Assembly: GCA_964618895.1 (NCBI GenBank)
Contig: CAZUDO010000097.1
Location: 62,001 to 126,000, forward strand
Source: CAZUDO01 sp964618895
GTDB lineage: Bacteria; Desulfobacterota; Binatia; DP-6
Reading direction: 5' to 3'
Length of the DNA stretch: 64,000 nt
The translations under genes were made by a program, and so were the position numbers. Below, piece after piece: positions 44,516 through 53,857 of the stretch (position 1 is its first letter; the number at the start of each line of letters is the position of its first letter). The notes beneath the pieces were generated by a model, which was given only the letters and a program-made list of their open reading frames with translations, was not told where the DNA came from and searched no databases.

Positions 44516-46858
44516 TCACGCGCCGGCGGCCGCCTCGCGCTGCGACCCGACCGCGAGCGGCGCGCCCTGCCGCCGCACCGGGAATTCCATCACGAACTGG
44601 CTGCCGCGCGGCACGTTGTCGCGCACCCGGAGGAAGCCGTTGTGGTCGGCGACGATGGCCGACACGATGGCGAGCCCGAGGCCGGTGCCGTCGGGTTTGG
44701 TGGAGAAGTAGGGCTCGAAGAGCCGCGCCTTCACCTCCGCCGTCATGCCGTCGCCGGTGTCGGCGATCTCGAGCCGCACGACATTGAGCCCAGGGCTGAA
44801 CGTGGTCCGCAGCTCGACCTGGCCGCGCTCGCCCGGCGGGGCGAGGCGCCGGCTGGCACAGGCGGCGACGGCGTTGTCCAGGATGTTGATCACCGCGCGC
44901 TTGATGCCCTCGCGATCGAGGTCGACGATGGGCAGGTCGATCCCGGGCGTGAACACGAAGTCGATCTCCCGGTGCCCCTCGCGAAAGAGGACCAGGGCCT
45001 CGTCGATCAGCGCGTTGAGATCCTGCGGGGTGTGATCGCCGGCGGGCATGCGCGCGAAGGTGGCGAACTCGTTCACCAGCGTCTTCAACTCGTCCACCTG
45101 CTGGATGATGGTGCGCGTACACTCATCGAATACCGCGCCGCCGTCGCCCAGCTGCGCCGCGTACCGGCGCCGGAGGCGCTGCGCCGACAGCTGGATGGGC
45201 GTGAGGGGGTTCTTGATCTCGTGCGCGATGCGGCGTGCCACTTCGCGCCACGCCTCCATGCGCTGCACCCGCTGGAAGTGGGTCACGTCCTCCAGGAAGA
45301 GGACCAGGCCGCGCGGGCTGCCGGACTCGTCGAGCAACCGCGTGCCGGTGAGCAGCACGGCAGCTTCGTGACCATTCCGTGTCAGCTTCATCTGGCGCTC
45401 GACCGGCGCGCTGCCGCGCCCGCCGTTGCCCTGGCGCTCGATCAGGCAGACGGGCGCCCCGACCGTGATCGTGTAGCCCGCCGTGGCGGGCACCTCCTCG
45501 CGCAGCTGCTCCGCCAGCTGGCGCACGTCGGCCAGCTCGTCGCCCGCGCACACGGTGCCGAGCGGCTGGCCGACGCAGGCGCCGGCCGCCATGCCGAGCA
45601 GCGCCTCGGCGGCCCGGTTCATGGTGGTGATGCGCCCGGCGGCGTCGGTGGAGATGACGCCGGCCGTGATGTTGGCGAGCAGCGTCTCCAGGTAACGCCG
45701 GCGCGCGTCGAGCTCGGTGGCGCTGCGCTTGAGATCCTCCGTCATGCGGTTGAACGAGCGCACCAGGGTGCCGATCTCGTCGTCGCCCTCGCCCTGGATG
45801 CGGAGGTCGAGGTCGCCCTGCGCGACCGCGCGCGTGCCTTCGGCCAAGCGCTGGATGGGCACGGTGATGCCGCGCGCCATGTAGATGCCGAGCCAGAGCG
45901 CGCCGAACAGGACGACCACGGTGACCAGCACGAGCGTGATCGTGTACGCCGTCTGGATGGGACGGCGCTGGATCTTCAGGCGGAGGTACTCGCCGAACGC
46001 CTGGTCGATCTGCTCGCGGCGCTGGACGACGCTCTTCGGAACGTACGATCCGACCACCACCACGCCCACCTGCCGGTCCGCGACCAGGATGGGCACCGCC
46101 GCGCGGATCATGTCGGCCTCGCCGACCGCCTCGACCGCGGTCGTCTCCAGGCCTCCGGCACCGCGCTTGAGCAGCGACGACCCCGCATCGATGCCGATCC
46201 CGCCGGGCAGATCCGGGCGCCGGCTGCGCGCGCGCACCTGGTTGCCGCGCCCGAACACCTCGAGCATGTCGAGCTGGTATTCCTTGCGGTGCTCGTCGAG
46301 GAACTTCTGCAACGCCGCCCGTCGTGCCGGGACCACCAGGCCCTCGGCGCCGACGCGCGCGGCCACCTGGCGGGCGAAGCCGAGCGAGCTGCCGGCCAGG
46401 TCCTGGTAGTACGCGTGCGCGACCTCGAGCGAGCCTTCGAGCGAGGTTTCCACCTGACCGTTGAACCAGCGTTCGATCGAGTTGCCGACGAAGGCGAACG
46501 CCACCGCGAACATGAGCGCCGCGGGCAGGCACGCGATGGCGAAGAACGCCCCCACCAGCTTGGTGCGGAGATGCGAGCCCATCAGGCGGCGGCGGCGCTC
46601 GAAGAGCAGCTTGACGATGTTGCGTCCCACCAGGAACACCAGCAGGACCAGCAGGATGAGGTTCAGGTTGATGAGGCCGACCAGCATCACGTCGATGGCC
46701 GTCGACCCGGCGCCAGTGGACTGCGGGGCGAGGATCTCGAACAGCGCGAAGCCGAGCACGGCGATCGCGGTCGCCGCGATGACCCAGGCTTCCCGGCGGC
46801 GGCGACGCGCTTCAGGCGTGCGCTCGCGCGCGGGCTGCGACCACAACCGGCGGAGCAT
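44516..46858 (-). CDS. ntrY: NtrY-like sensor histidine kinase
   Basis: A 780-residue membrane kinase. Several N-terminal membrane spans (about 27-44, 57-78, 104-124, 303-326) enclose a large periplasmic region; then HAMP (about 327-380), PAS (about 385-500), HisKA with H546 in RRIAHEIKNPLTPIQL, and a complete ATPase domain (N-box INILDNAV, G1 DTGDGM, G2 GTGLGLAI). HEIKNPLTPIQLSAQRL is typical of NtrY. Its natural partner NtrX is missing; the gene 22 bp downstream instead encodes a receiver fused to LpxC, the likely phosphotransfer target. Confidence 0.92.
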   Translation of the reverse strand: MLRRLWSQPARERTPEARRRRREAWVIAATAIAVLGFALFEILAPQSTGAGSTAIDVMLVGLINLNLILLVLLVFLVGRNIVKLLFERRRRLMGSHLRTKLVGAFFAIACLPAALMFAVAFAFVGNSIERWFNGQVETSLEGSLEVAHAYYQDLAGSSLGFARQVAARVGAEGLVVPARRAALQKFLDEHRKEYQLDMLEVFGRGNQVRARSRRPDLPGGIGIDAGSSLLKRGAGGLETTAVEAVGEADMIRAAVPILVADRQVGVVVVGSYVPKSVVQRREQIDQAFGEYLRLKIQRRPIQTAYTITLVLVTVVVLFGALWLGIYMARGITVPIQRLAEGTRAVAQGDLDLRIQGEGDDEIGTLVRSFNRMTEDLKRSATELDARRRYLETLLANITAGVISTDAAGRITTMNRAAEALLGMAAGACVGQPLGTVCAGDELADVRQLAEQLREEVPATAGYTITVGAPVCLIERQGNGGRGSAPVERQMKLTRNGHEAAVLLTGTRLLDESGSPRGLVLFLEDVTHFQRVQRMEAWREVARRIAHEIKNPLTPIQLSAQRLRRRYAAQLGDGGAVFDECTRTIIQQVDELKTLVNEFATFARMPAGDHTPQDLNALIDEALVLFREGHREIDFVFTPGIDLPIVDLDREGIKRAVINILDNAVAACASRRLAPPGERGQVELRTTFSPGLNVVRLEIADTGDGMTAEVKARLFEPYFSTKPDGTGLGLAIVSAIVADHNGFLRVRDNVPRGSQFVMEFPVRRQGAPLAVGSQREAAAGA

Positions 46859-46959
46859 CGAGTGCGGCGGATGATAGGGGCAAGGTCGGCCGAAGGCAAG
46901 GCCGACGAGCGTACGGCGGACTCGGCGGCGTCCGACGAAAGACGCATCCGATCAGCAAC

Positions 46960-47175
46960 TTACCTGCGCCAGAAGAGATTCAGGACGATGGTGACGACGA
47001 TGCTGACCACGAGCGAGGTCACGAGTGGGAAGTAGAAGGTGACCGGACCGCGCCGGACCACCAGGTCGCCGGGGAGGCGCCCGAGCCAGGGAAGCCGGCC
47101 GGCGAGGAGGAGCACGCCGCCGGCGAGGACGGCGAGCACGCCGAGGACGATCAGGAGGCGACCAAGCTCCTGCAT
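46960..47175 (-). CDS. DUF2905 small membrane protein
   Basis: A 71-residue protein with two membrane spans (about 7-27 and 48-68) separated by LPWLGRLPGDLVVRRGPVTFYFPL, which is the conserved DUF2905 core. Function unknown. Widespread, often near ruv genes or cell-envelope genes in deltaproteobacteria; here it sits between otsBA and ntrY. ATG at 47175. Confidence 0.88.
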   Translation of the reverse strand: MQELGRLLIVLGVLAVLAGGVLLLAGRLPWLGRLPGDLVVRRGPVTFYFPLVTSLVVSIVVTIVLNLFWRR

Positions 47176-47209
47176 GAAGCTCCGATGACGCCACGATGGT
47201 CGTGGGGGG

Positions 47210-49441
47210 TCAACCCCGGGTGTGCGTCAGCGCCGCCAGGAACCCCTCCGCCCAACTGACCGCCGTCGACCCCGCGATGGTGGCGTAGAGTCGACGGTGA
47301 CGCTCCCGTCGCTCGGCGGCCGGCATGCGCAGCGCCTGGTCGAGGTCACGTGCCATGCCGTCGCAGTGATAGGGGTTGGTCAGCACCGCGCCTTCCAACT
47401 CGGCCGCAGCCCCCGCGAAGCGGGACAGCAGGAGGACCCCGGGCGCGTCCGGGTCCTGCGCCGCCACGTACTCCTTGGCGACCAGGTTCATGCCGTCGCG
47501 GAGCGGCGTGACGTAGCCCACGTCGGCCGCGCGATAGAGCTGCGCCAGCTGGTTGCGGCCGTAGGCGCGGTAGAGGTAGCGGATCGGGGTCCAGTGCGCC
47601 TCGCCGAGCTCGCCGTTGACACGCCCGACGGCGGCCTCGATGAGCGCCCGCTGCTCGGCGTACTCCGGCACGTCGGCGCGTGACGGCACCGAGATCTGGA
47701 CCAGGCTCACCTGGCCGCGCCAGTCGGGGAACAGCTCGAGCAGACGCCCGAAGGCATACACCCGCTCCGGAATGCCCTTGGTGTAGTCGAGACGGTCGAC
47801 GCCCAGCAACAGCCGGCTCGGCGCGATCGACTGCAGCAGCGCCGCAATCTCCTCCGCGGCCCTCGGCTCGGGCGGCTCCTGGAACCCTTCGGGCACGATG
47901 CCGATCGGAAACACGTCCGCGCGCACCCGGCGGTCCCGGTGGCGGATCCCGTCGCCGTCGATGCTGGCGGGGAACAGCGCGCGGACGCACTGGTGGAAGT
48001 TGTCTACGTCGTGGAGCGTGTGGAAGCCGAGCAGGTCGAACTGCAGCATCTCGTCCAGGATCGTCGCCGCCCACGGCAACATCGAGAACAGGTCGATGCC
48101 GGGAAAGGGCACGTGCAGGAAGAGGCCGATCGGGCCGCGATGGCCACTACGCCGGAGCGCGCCCGCCACCAGCAGGAGATGGTAGTCATGCACCCAGACC
48201 GGCACGTCCGGCACGACCAGGGTGCGGGCGGCGGTGGCAAAGGCGTGGTTCACCCGCACATAGCAGTCCCACTCCTCGTCCACGAAGCGCACGCGGCTCG
48301 GGAAGGTGTGGAAGAGCGGCCACAGGCTCCGGTTGCAGAAGCCGTTGTAGTAGAGCTCGTACCAGGCCTCGGGCAGATCCACCCACGCGAGCGGCGGCGT
48401 GGAGGCGTCGTCGATCTCGACCGGCCCGGCGGTGTCGGCGGCGACCGTGCGGCCACTCCAGCCGAGCCAGAGGCCGCGGCGCGCCGCCAGCACCGGCTCC
48501 AGCGCGGACACGAGCCCGCCCACGTTGCGCCGGCGGGTCGCGTCGGGGGCGGTGGGCGAGCGCAGATCCGGGAGCCGGTTCGAGATCGCGAGCAGCCGAT
48601 GCGACGGCGGGTCGGCGCGCGGCTCGCGCCGGATCGCCTGCGGCAGCATCGCGGACCGCCCGGGCGCGTCGCCCCGTCGCGCCGCCAGGATCCAGCCGAG
48701 GAAGGCGAGCACCGCATCGGGACCCGGCAGGGCCCAGCGCGCCAGCGTGCTGGCATGCGCGCGCGGGCCGACCAGCACGCCCTCGTCCACCGGCGACAGG
48801 ACCCGGAACATGTCCTCGTCGGTCGGATCGTCGCCGAGCACGAGCAACGCCGCGCTCGGGCCCGCGTATGGACGTGCCCACGCCACCGCCGCCGATTTGC
48901 GGATGCGGGCCAGACGGGTCTCCAGCACCTCGGCGCCTTCCAGCAGCTCGTACCCGGCATGGTGGCGAAGCCACGCGGCGATGGCGACGTTGGCCTCGAC
49001 GATGAGCCGCGGACGATCCCACTCCGGCACCCCGCGGAGATGCAGGCACACCGACCACGTCTTGCGCTCGACATGCGCCGGGCGGTGATGGGTAGCGATG
49101 AGCTCGAGTTCGGCCGCCAGCGCGACCAGGGCAGAGGGATCGTCGGAAACGAGTGCCCGCCACCCGGCGTCCCCGCGCAGCCACCCGCCGTGCTCGGCGG
49201 CCAGCCGGAGTCCGGGCACGTCGCCGAGGAGCCGTTCGAGCGACGCCCGCGGACGGCCGCTCACGATGGTCACGCTCACCGACGGCAGCGCCGCGAGGTC
49301 GCCGAGGAGCCGCGACACCTCGGGCGCGACGCCAGCGTCCTCCGGCCGGGTCGCGAACGGCACCAAGGTGCCGTCGAGATCGGTCAGGATGCCGAGCGGC
49401 GCGCGGCGGACCAAGGTCGTCCAGTGCTCAACGGGATTCAA
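47210..49441 (-). CDS. Trehalose-6-phosphate phosphatase / synthase fusion (OtsB-OtsA order)
   Basis: A 743-residue bifunctional enzyme. Residues 1-255 are the HAD-type trehalose-6-phosphate phosphatase (DLDGTLVPF with D21/D23; SGRP at 61-64; GDDPTDEDMF at 203-212). Residues 281-743 are the GT20 trehalose-6-phosphate synthase (SNRLP, NVGGLVSALEP, VWVHDYHLLL around 415-424, FLHVPFPG, VDRLDYTKGIPER at 548-560, LRDGMNLVAKEY). It should make trehalose from UDP-glucose and glucose-6-phosphate in one chain. The phosphatase-first order is the reverse of the usual TPS-TPP fusion. Its start overlaps the end of treS by 14 bases. Confidence 0.93.
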   Translation of the reverse strand: MNPVEHWTTLVRRAPLGILTDLDGTLVPFATRPEDAGVAPEVSRLLGDLAALPSVSVTIVSGRPRASLERLLGDVPGLRLAAEHGGWLRGDAGWRALVSDDPSALVALAAELELIATHHRPAHVERKTWSVCLHLRGVPEWDRPRLIVEANVAIAAWLRHHAGYELLEGAEVLETRLARIRKSAAVAWARPYAGPSAALLVLGDDPTDEDMFRVLSPVDEGVLVGPRAHASTLARWALPGPDAVLAFLGWILAARRGDAPGRSAMLPQAIRREPRADPPSHRLLAISNRLPDLRSPTAPDATRRRNVGGLVSALEPVLAARRGLWLGWSGRTVAADTAGPVEIDDASTPPLAWVDLPEAWYELYYNGFCNRSLWPLFHTFPSRVRFVDEEWDCYVRVNHAFATAARTLVVPDVPVWVHDYHLLLVAGALRRSGHRGPIGLFLHVPFPGIDLFSMLPWAATILDEMLQFDLLGFHTLHDVDNFHQCVRALFPASIDGDGIRHRDRRVRADVFPIGIVPEGFQEPPEPRAAEEIAALLQSIAPSRLLLGVDRLDYTKGIPERVYAFGRLLELFPDWRGQVSLVQISVPSRADVPEYAEQRALIEAAVGRVNGELGEAHWTPIRYLYRAYGRNQLAQLYRAADVGYVTPLRDGMNLVAKEYVAAQDPDAPGVLLLSRFAGAAAELEGAVLTNPYHCDGMARDLDQALRMPAAERRERHRRLYATIAGSTAVSWAEGFLAALTHTRG

Positions 49442-51059
49442 GACGGCACCAGAGAACGGCGTGCGGGCCGAGGGTGAACGCGGCCGGCGCGTCCCCGATG
49501 CGCGGCAAGGCGGCGCCGCCGATCACCTCGACGGGCACCCGCCCGCGCCACGGCGCCAGGTCGACCGCCGCCGGCGCGACCACGCGGGAGAGATTGTGCA
49601 GGCAGAGGATGGCGTCCCCCGCGTGCTCGCGGACGAACGCCAGGACGCGCGGGTTGTCGACCGGCAGGACGCGCACCGTGCGCCCGCGAAAGGCCGGAGC
49701 GGCGCGACGGGTGGTGAGCAGACGGCGCAGCCAATGGAGGAACGAGGTCGGCGTGCGCTCGAGCGCGTCCACGTTGCGGCCCGCGAAGTGGTACGCGGGA
49801 TCGGTGATCACCGGCGCCCAGAGCGCGGCCGGGTCTGCGGTGGAGAAGCCGGCGTTGGTCCCGGTCGTCCACTGCATGGGCGTGCGTACCCCCATACGGT
49901 CCTCGAGCGTGATGTCGTCGCCCATCCCGATCTCGTCGCCATAATACAGGACCGCGCAGCCCGGCAGGCCGAGCAGCACCGCGTGCAGCAGCTCGACCTG
50001 CCGGCGCCGGCCCTGCAGCAGGGGCCAGAGCCGCCGCCGGATGCCGAGATTGAGGCGCATCGCGGGCACCGGCGCGTACTGGTCCAGCATGTAGCCCCGA
50101 TCCGGCGCGGACAGCAACTCGAGGGTGAGCTCGTCGTGGTTGCGGAGGAACATCGCCCATGCGCAGCCGTCAGGGATCGCAGGCGTCGCCGCCAGAATCT
50201 CGACCAGCGGGCGCGCCTCCTCCCGCCGGAGGGCGAGGAACATGCGCGCCATGAGCGGGAAGTGGAACGCCAGGTGGAACTCGTTGCCGGCGCCGAAGTA
50301 CGGCACCAGATCCGCCGGCGCCTGGCACGCCTCGGCCAGCAGCACGCGGGGCGGGTCGTACGTGTCCACGAGCCGGCGCAGCGCGCGTACGTAGGCATGG
50401 GTCTCGGGCAGGCTCTCGCAGCTGGTGCCCTCGCGCTCGAACAGGTACGGCACCGCGTCGACGCGGAAGCCGTCGACGCCGAGATCGAGCCAGAAGCGGG
50501 CGACGTCGAGCATCTCCCGCTGCACCGCCGGGTTGTCGTAGTTGAGGTCCGGCTGGTGGGCGTAGAAGCGGTGCCAGTAGTACAGGCCGCACGCGGGCTC
50601 GAGGGTCCAGTTCGACGCTTCCACGTCGGCGAAGACGATCTTGGTCCCCTGGTAGCGATCCGGCGTCGGACTCCAGACGTAGTAGTCGTGGTAGGGATGC
50701 CCCGGGCCACGGCGCGCCGACTGGAACCAGGGATGCTGGTCACTGGTGTGGTTCAGCACCAGGTCGAGGAGGACGCGCAGCCCGGCGGCGTGTGCGCGCG
50801 CCAGCAGGCGGCGGAAGTCGTCGAGCGTACCCAGATCCGGATGGACAGCGCGGAAGTCGGCTACGTCGTAGCCGTCGTCGCAGAGCGGGCTCGGGTAGAT
50901 GGGCGTGAGCCAGATGGCGCCGACGCCGAGGCTGCGGACGTAGTCGATCTTGTCCGCAACCCCGGTCAGATCCCCGATGCCGTCCCCGTTCGAGTCGTAG
51001 AAGGCCCGGACGGGGATCTCGTACAGCACGAGATCCCGGTGCCACCCCGCCGCCACCAA
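49428..51059 (-). CDS. treS: Trehalose synthase (maltose alpha-glucosyltransferase), GH13
   Basis: A 543-residue GH13 enzyme of the TreS type, which interconverts maltose and trehalose. GH13 regions: DLVLNHTSDQHPWF, GFRVDAVPYLF with nucleophile D201, LLAEACQ with acid/base E243, and RNHDEL with D309. The VPYLFEREGTSCESLPETH stretch is typical of TreS. The usual AEANQ is AEACQ here. Starts TTG 51059 or GTG 51056. It forms an operon with otsBA, giving two trehalose routes; maltokinase and GlgE are not in the window. Confidence 0.9.
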   Translation of the reverse strand: MVAAGWHRDLVLYEIPVRAFYDSNGDGIGDLTGVADKIDYVRSLGVGAIWLTPIYPSPLCDDGYDVADFRAVHPDLGTLDDFRRLLARAHAAGLRVLLDLVLNHTSDQHPWFQSARRGPGHPYHDYYVWSPTPDRYQGTKIVFADVEASNWTLEPACGLYYWHRFYAHQPDLNYDNPAVQREMLDVARFWLDLGVDGFRVDAVPYLFEREGTSCESLPETHAYVRALRRLVDTYDPPRVLLAEACQAPADLVPYFGAGNEFHLAFHFPLMARMFLALRREEARPLVEILAATPAIPDGCAWAMFLRNHDELTLELLSAPDRGYMLDQYAPVPAMRLNLGIRRRLWPLLQGRRRQVELLHAVLLGLPGCAVLYYGDEIGMGDDITLEDRMGVRTPMQWTTGTNAGFSTADPAALWAPVITDPAYHFAGRNVDALERTPTSFLHWLRRLLTTRRAAPAFRGRTVRVLPVDNPRVLAFVREHAGDAILCLHNLSRVVAPAAVDLAPWRGRVPVEVIGGAALPRIGDAPAAFTLGPHAVLWCRLESR

Positions 51060-51294
51060 CGTCTGATTGTCCGCGTCGAGCGCCGCGGATCAAGCCGAAC
51101 GCCGGCGCACCGCAATGCGCCGCGGGTCCGCGCAGGCGAACGGGGCGGCCGACCCTTTCCGATCCGCCATGCACGGCGGCGATCCTGCGCCACCGCCGTT
51201 CGGGGGTGCACGCGCGTTCCCGCGACACACGGGAAACGGGGAGGCTTCTCCGTGCTGGCGTCGGGCTTGCATATGCGGGCAGCGATTGGCGACG

Positions 51295-53100
51295 ATGATG
51301 ACGATCGAAGCACTCGAGCGGCAGCCCCGGTGGACCACGCGTCCTCCGGCTGTCCCCACGCGGGCCGCCATGCCCGTGCGCAAGTCGCCGCCGGAGCGCT
51401 ACCGCATCCGTCCCGGCGCGGACGGCCCCGTCCTCGCCTGCGTCGAAGCACCCACCGTCCGCGTCCGCATCAAGCCCGGATGGTCGCTCACCGCTGTGGC
51501 TGCCCGCAGCGCGGCGGCCGGGAGCATCTTCCTCGACGGCGCCGCGCAGGGCGAGCCGTTCCTCGACCCGAAGCGCGACGTCTACAACCTCGATCACCAC
51601 GAAGGCTGCGTGCGCCCGTTCACGCTGGCGACGTGCGAGCAGGCCATGGTGCTGGTGCGCAAGGGGCTCGATCTGCGCCAGCGCGACTGGACCGTGTACG
51701 CCAACGACGCCGACCTGGACACCGTGCTGGCGATCTGGGTGCTGCTGAACCACATCCGCCTGAACGAGGCGAGCGGAGAGATACGGGCGCGCGTCATGCC
51801 GCTCCTGCGCCTCGAGGGCGCGATCGACGCCCAGGGGCTCGAGCTGCAGGACCTGTGCGCCCTCCCGCCGGCGCTGCTCGCCGAGACCACGGAATGGATC
51901 GCCCTCCTCCGCGAGCAGGAGCTGGCGCTCAAGACCGGGGGACGGTGGCTCGGCCACGACCTCGCCGAGCACACCGCCGCGGTGCTGCGCACGCTCGACG
52001 GGCTCGTCTATCCGCCGCAGCAGTTCGACGACCTGGAAGACATCGAGGAGCTCGCCCGCACCCGCATCACGGGCGGATCGATCGCCATCGTCTGTCGCTC
52101 GGCGGTCGGCATCTACGAGGTCGAGCGCCAGCTGCGCCGCCTGCACGGCAAGCGCCTCGGGGTAATCGCGCTCCGCACCAGCGGCTCGACCTACAGCCTG
52201 CGACAAGTGGATCCGCTCCTGCCGGCCACGCTCGAGCAGGTGTACACACACTTGAACCTCGTCGACCCGGCGGCCGGCGGGCATCGGTCTCCCAATCGCT
52301 GGGGCGGCTCGGCCGAGATCGGCGGCTCGCCCCGCCGGACGGGAACCCACGTGCTGCCCGAGCAGATCGCGCACGCATGCCGGCAGGCCTTCGACACGCC
52401 GACGCTACTCCAGCGTCTCACCCGTATCGCCGGAGCGGCGCTCCGGAGCGTCGACGTGATGGTGGCGGCGCTCGCCTCGGTGTTCGTGCTCGGTCTGTTC
52501 GGCGACCCGGTGGCGCTGCGGAGCCGCCTCGCCCCCAATCTGGGGACGGAGTTCTCCGTGCTCCTGGCGGCGCTCGGCGCGGCGGTCGTCCTCCTGCGCG
52601 GCCTGCACGCCCCCGGGATGCACGGCCTCAGGCGCCCGGCCGGTCTCGACTGGAGCCTCGTGGTCCCGGTGGCCGTCGTCGGCGCACTCGCCGGCGGCGT
52701 GTGGATCCCAGACGTGCATGCGGCGGTGCCGTGGACCGCGCCGCTCGGCGTCCTGGCCCTCCCGTTCGCCGCGGAGATGATCTTCCGTGGGCTCTTCCAC
52801 GCCAGCCTGGTGACGCGCTTCCCCATCCAGCGCTGCGGCGGGCCCTGGTTCCTGTCGTGGCCGGTGCTCTTGTCGGCCGCCTTCTACGCGCTCTGGGGGC
52901 CGCTCCTCCAGCTTCCCGCGCTGTCGCTGGCGCAGACGATGCCGTGGGGAACGAACGCATGGGCGCCACTGCTCGGCGCGTTCGTCTTCGGCGCCGCCGC
53001 CGGCGTCGCCCGCGAGCGCTCGGAGAGTATCGCAGCGCCCGTCCTGCTGCACTGGGGCTGTGTCGCCGCGGTCGCGCTCGCGGACGCGTTGCTGGCGTGA
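51295..53100 (+). CDS. DHH-phosphoesterase-like domain fused to CPBP intramembrane protease
   Basis: About 601 residues from ATG 51295 (ATG 51298 and 51370 are alternatives). The soluble part (about 30-345) looks DHH-like: DPKRDVYNLDHHEG, then YANDADLDTVLAIWVLLNH. The membrane part (about 365-601) has six or more spans and the CPBP/Abi motifs AAEMIFRGLFHASL and, at the end, LLHWGCV. In CPBP proteases the motif is EExxxR; here the first Glu is Ala, so activity is uncertain. I know of no standard family with this pairing. It is divergent from treS; 235 bp separate them. Confidence 0.65.
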   Translation: MMTIEALERQPRWTTRPPAVPTRAAMPVRKSPPERYRIRPGADGPVLACVEAPTVRVRIKPGWSLTAVAARSAAAGSIFLDGAAQGEPFLDPKRDVYNLDHHEGCVRPFTLATCEQAMVLVRKGLDLRQRDWTVYANDADLDTVLAIWVLLNHIRLNEASGEIRARVMPLLRLEGAIDAQGLELQDLCALPPALLAETTEWIALLREQELALKTGGRWLGHDLAEHTAAVLRTLDGLVYPPQQFDDLEDIEELARTRITGGSIAIVCRSAVGIYEVERQLRRLHGKRLGVIALRTSGSTYSLRQVDPLLPATLEQVYTHLNLVDPAAGGHRSPNRWGGSAEIGGSPRRTGTHVLPEQIAHACRQAFDTPTLLQRLTRIAGAALRSVDVMVAALASVFVLGLFGDPVALRSRLAPNLGTEFSVLLAALGAAVVLLRGLHAPGMHGLRRPAGLDWSLVVPVAVVGALAGGVWIPDVHAAVPWTAPLGVLALPFAAEMIFRGLFHASLVTRFPIQRCGGPWFLSWPVLLSAAFYALWGPLLQLPALSLAQTMPWGTNAWAPLLGAFVFGAAAGVARERSESIAAPVLLHWGCVAAVALADALLA

Positions 53101-53116
53101 TCCCGGATGACCCGGG

Positions 53117-53515
53117 TCAGGCGACCCGGACGTTCTGCACGGTCACCCCGATCCCCGGCGCGCGTGACAACGGACCGTCCGCCGTGAGCAGCGTGGCGCG
53201 CCGCGATTGGGCCAGCGCGACGTAGAACGCATCGTACGCACTCACGTGCCCGCGGAGCGCCCAGGCCCCGGCGACCAGGCTGCGGTGCGCGACGCGCTCG
53301 ATGCCCCACGCACACAGATCGTCGACCGCCTCGCCGGCGCGCCGCTCGCCGAGGCGACCGGCCAGCACCTCGCGCCGCAACACCGCGAGCACCTCGGCGT
53401 CGAGCAGCTCGGGCGCCGCGAGCCGGGCATCGCGGATGACCGCCGCCACGTGCTGCCCGAGCCCCGTCTGCAGGAGGTACTCGACCGCCGCCGACGCGTC
53501 CATGACGACGATCAC
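53117..53515 (-). CDS. PIN-domain toxin (VapC/FitB type)
   Basis: A 132-residue PIN ribonuclease. The acidic quartet is visible: D6 in VVMDAS, E41 in LLDAEVLAVL, D95 in AYDAFYVALA and D113 in LLTADGPL. GTG 53515 overlaps the antitoxin stop by 4 bases, as usual in these pairs. It likely cleaves RNA when free of antitoxin. A 50-bp stretch at 53401-53450 recurs with 45 matches at 54274-54323. Confidence 0.9.
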   Translation of the reverse strand: MIVVMDASAAVEYLLQTGLGQHVAAVIRDARLAAPELLDAEVLAVLRREVLAGRLGERRAGEAVDDLCAWGIERVAHRSLVAGAWALRGHVSAYDAFYVALAQSRRATLLTADGPLSRAPGIGVTVQNVRVA

Positions 53516-53748
53516 CCGCCGACCTCTCGATCACGCGCGGCACGCACCTCTTCCAGCGTCCGTGCCGCCGGACGCCCGAGGTCGACGGGCTCCCGGCGCG
53601 CCAGGCGGGCACGGAACTCCTCGCCTTCGATTTCGCGCGTGACGGCGTCGAGGACCACGTCCCGGACGGTCCGGCCCCGGCGACTGGCGTACGCGCGCAG
53701 CTTGCGGTGCAGCGCCTCGGGCACGTTCTTCACCTGAAGGTTCGCCAT
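53512..53748 (-). CDS. Ribbon-helix-helix antitoxin (FitA/VapB type)
   Basis: A 78-residue antitoxin. N-terminal ribbon-helix-helix MANLQVKNVPEALHRKLRAY and C-terminal toxin-binding tail rich in Arg/Glu. NLQVKNVP is typical of FitA. ATG 53748 is embedded in a palindromic operator, so autorepression is likely. Confidence 0.9.
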   Translation of the reverse strand: MANLQVKNVPEALHRKLRAYASRRGRTVRDVVLDAVTREIEGEEFRARLARREPVDLGRPAARTLEEVRAARDREVGG

Positions 53749-53778
53749 GGCATGCCATTAGCATGCCATGGGCATGCC
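53746..53778 (-). promoter_or_regulatory. Palindromic operator of the toxin-antitoxin pair
   Basis: Contains the palindrome TGGCATGCCA at 53748-53757 and two further GCATGC cores at 53761-53766 and 53772-53777 around CCATGG. The antitoxin start codon lies inside the first palindrome, giving a nearly leaderless message. Typical of autoregulated RHH antitoxins. Confidence 0.75.
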
Positions 53779-53813
53779 TACGAGCCGGATGCCGCGCCGC
53801 CAGGCGTCTTGTC

Positions 53814-53857
53814 CAACGTCAGCAACGTTGACGTGATCAACGTCATGAACGTTGACG
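53814..53857. repeat. Two 24-bp-spaced CGTCA-N7-TGACG dyads
   Basis: CGTCA 53817-53821 with TGACG 53829-53833, and CGTCA 53841-53845 with TGACG 53853-53857, both with 7-nt spacers containing AACGT. Direct repeats 24 bp apart with internal dyad symmetry look like a tandem operator, about 65 bp from the toxin-antitoxin operator, before the decayed DUF4143 fragment. Confidence 0.55.

Noticed and set aside
43210..47035. Long plus-strand frames over the LpxC fusion and NtrY genes
   Set aside because: Both minus-strand genes have full catalytic motif sets; the plus-strand frames have none.
49098..53225. 1375-residue open frame on the plus strand
   Set aside because: It runs antisense to otsBA and treS and out of frame over the DHH/CPBP gene; composition is Arg/Pro-rich without motifs.
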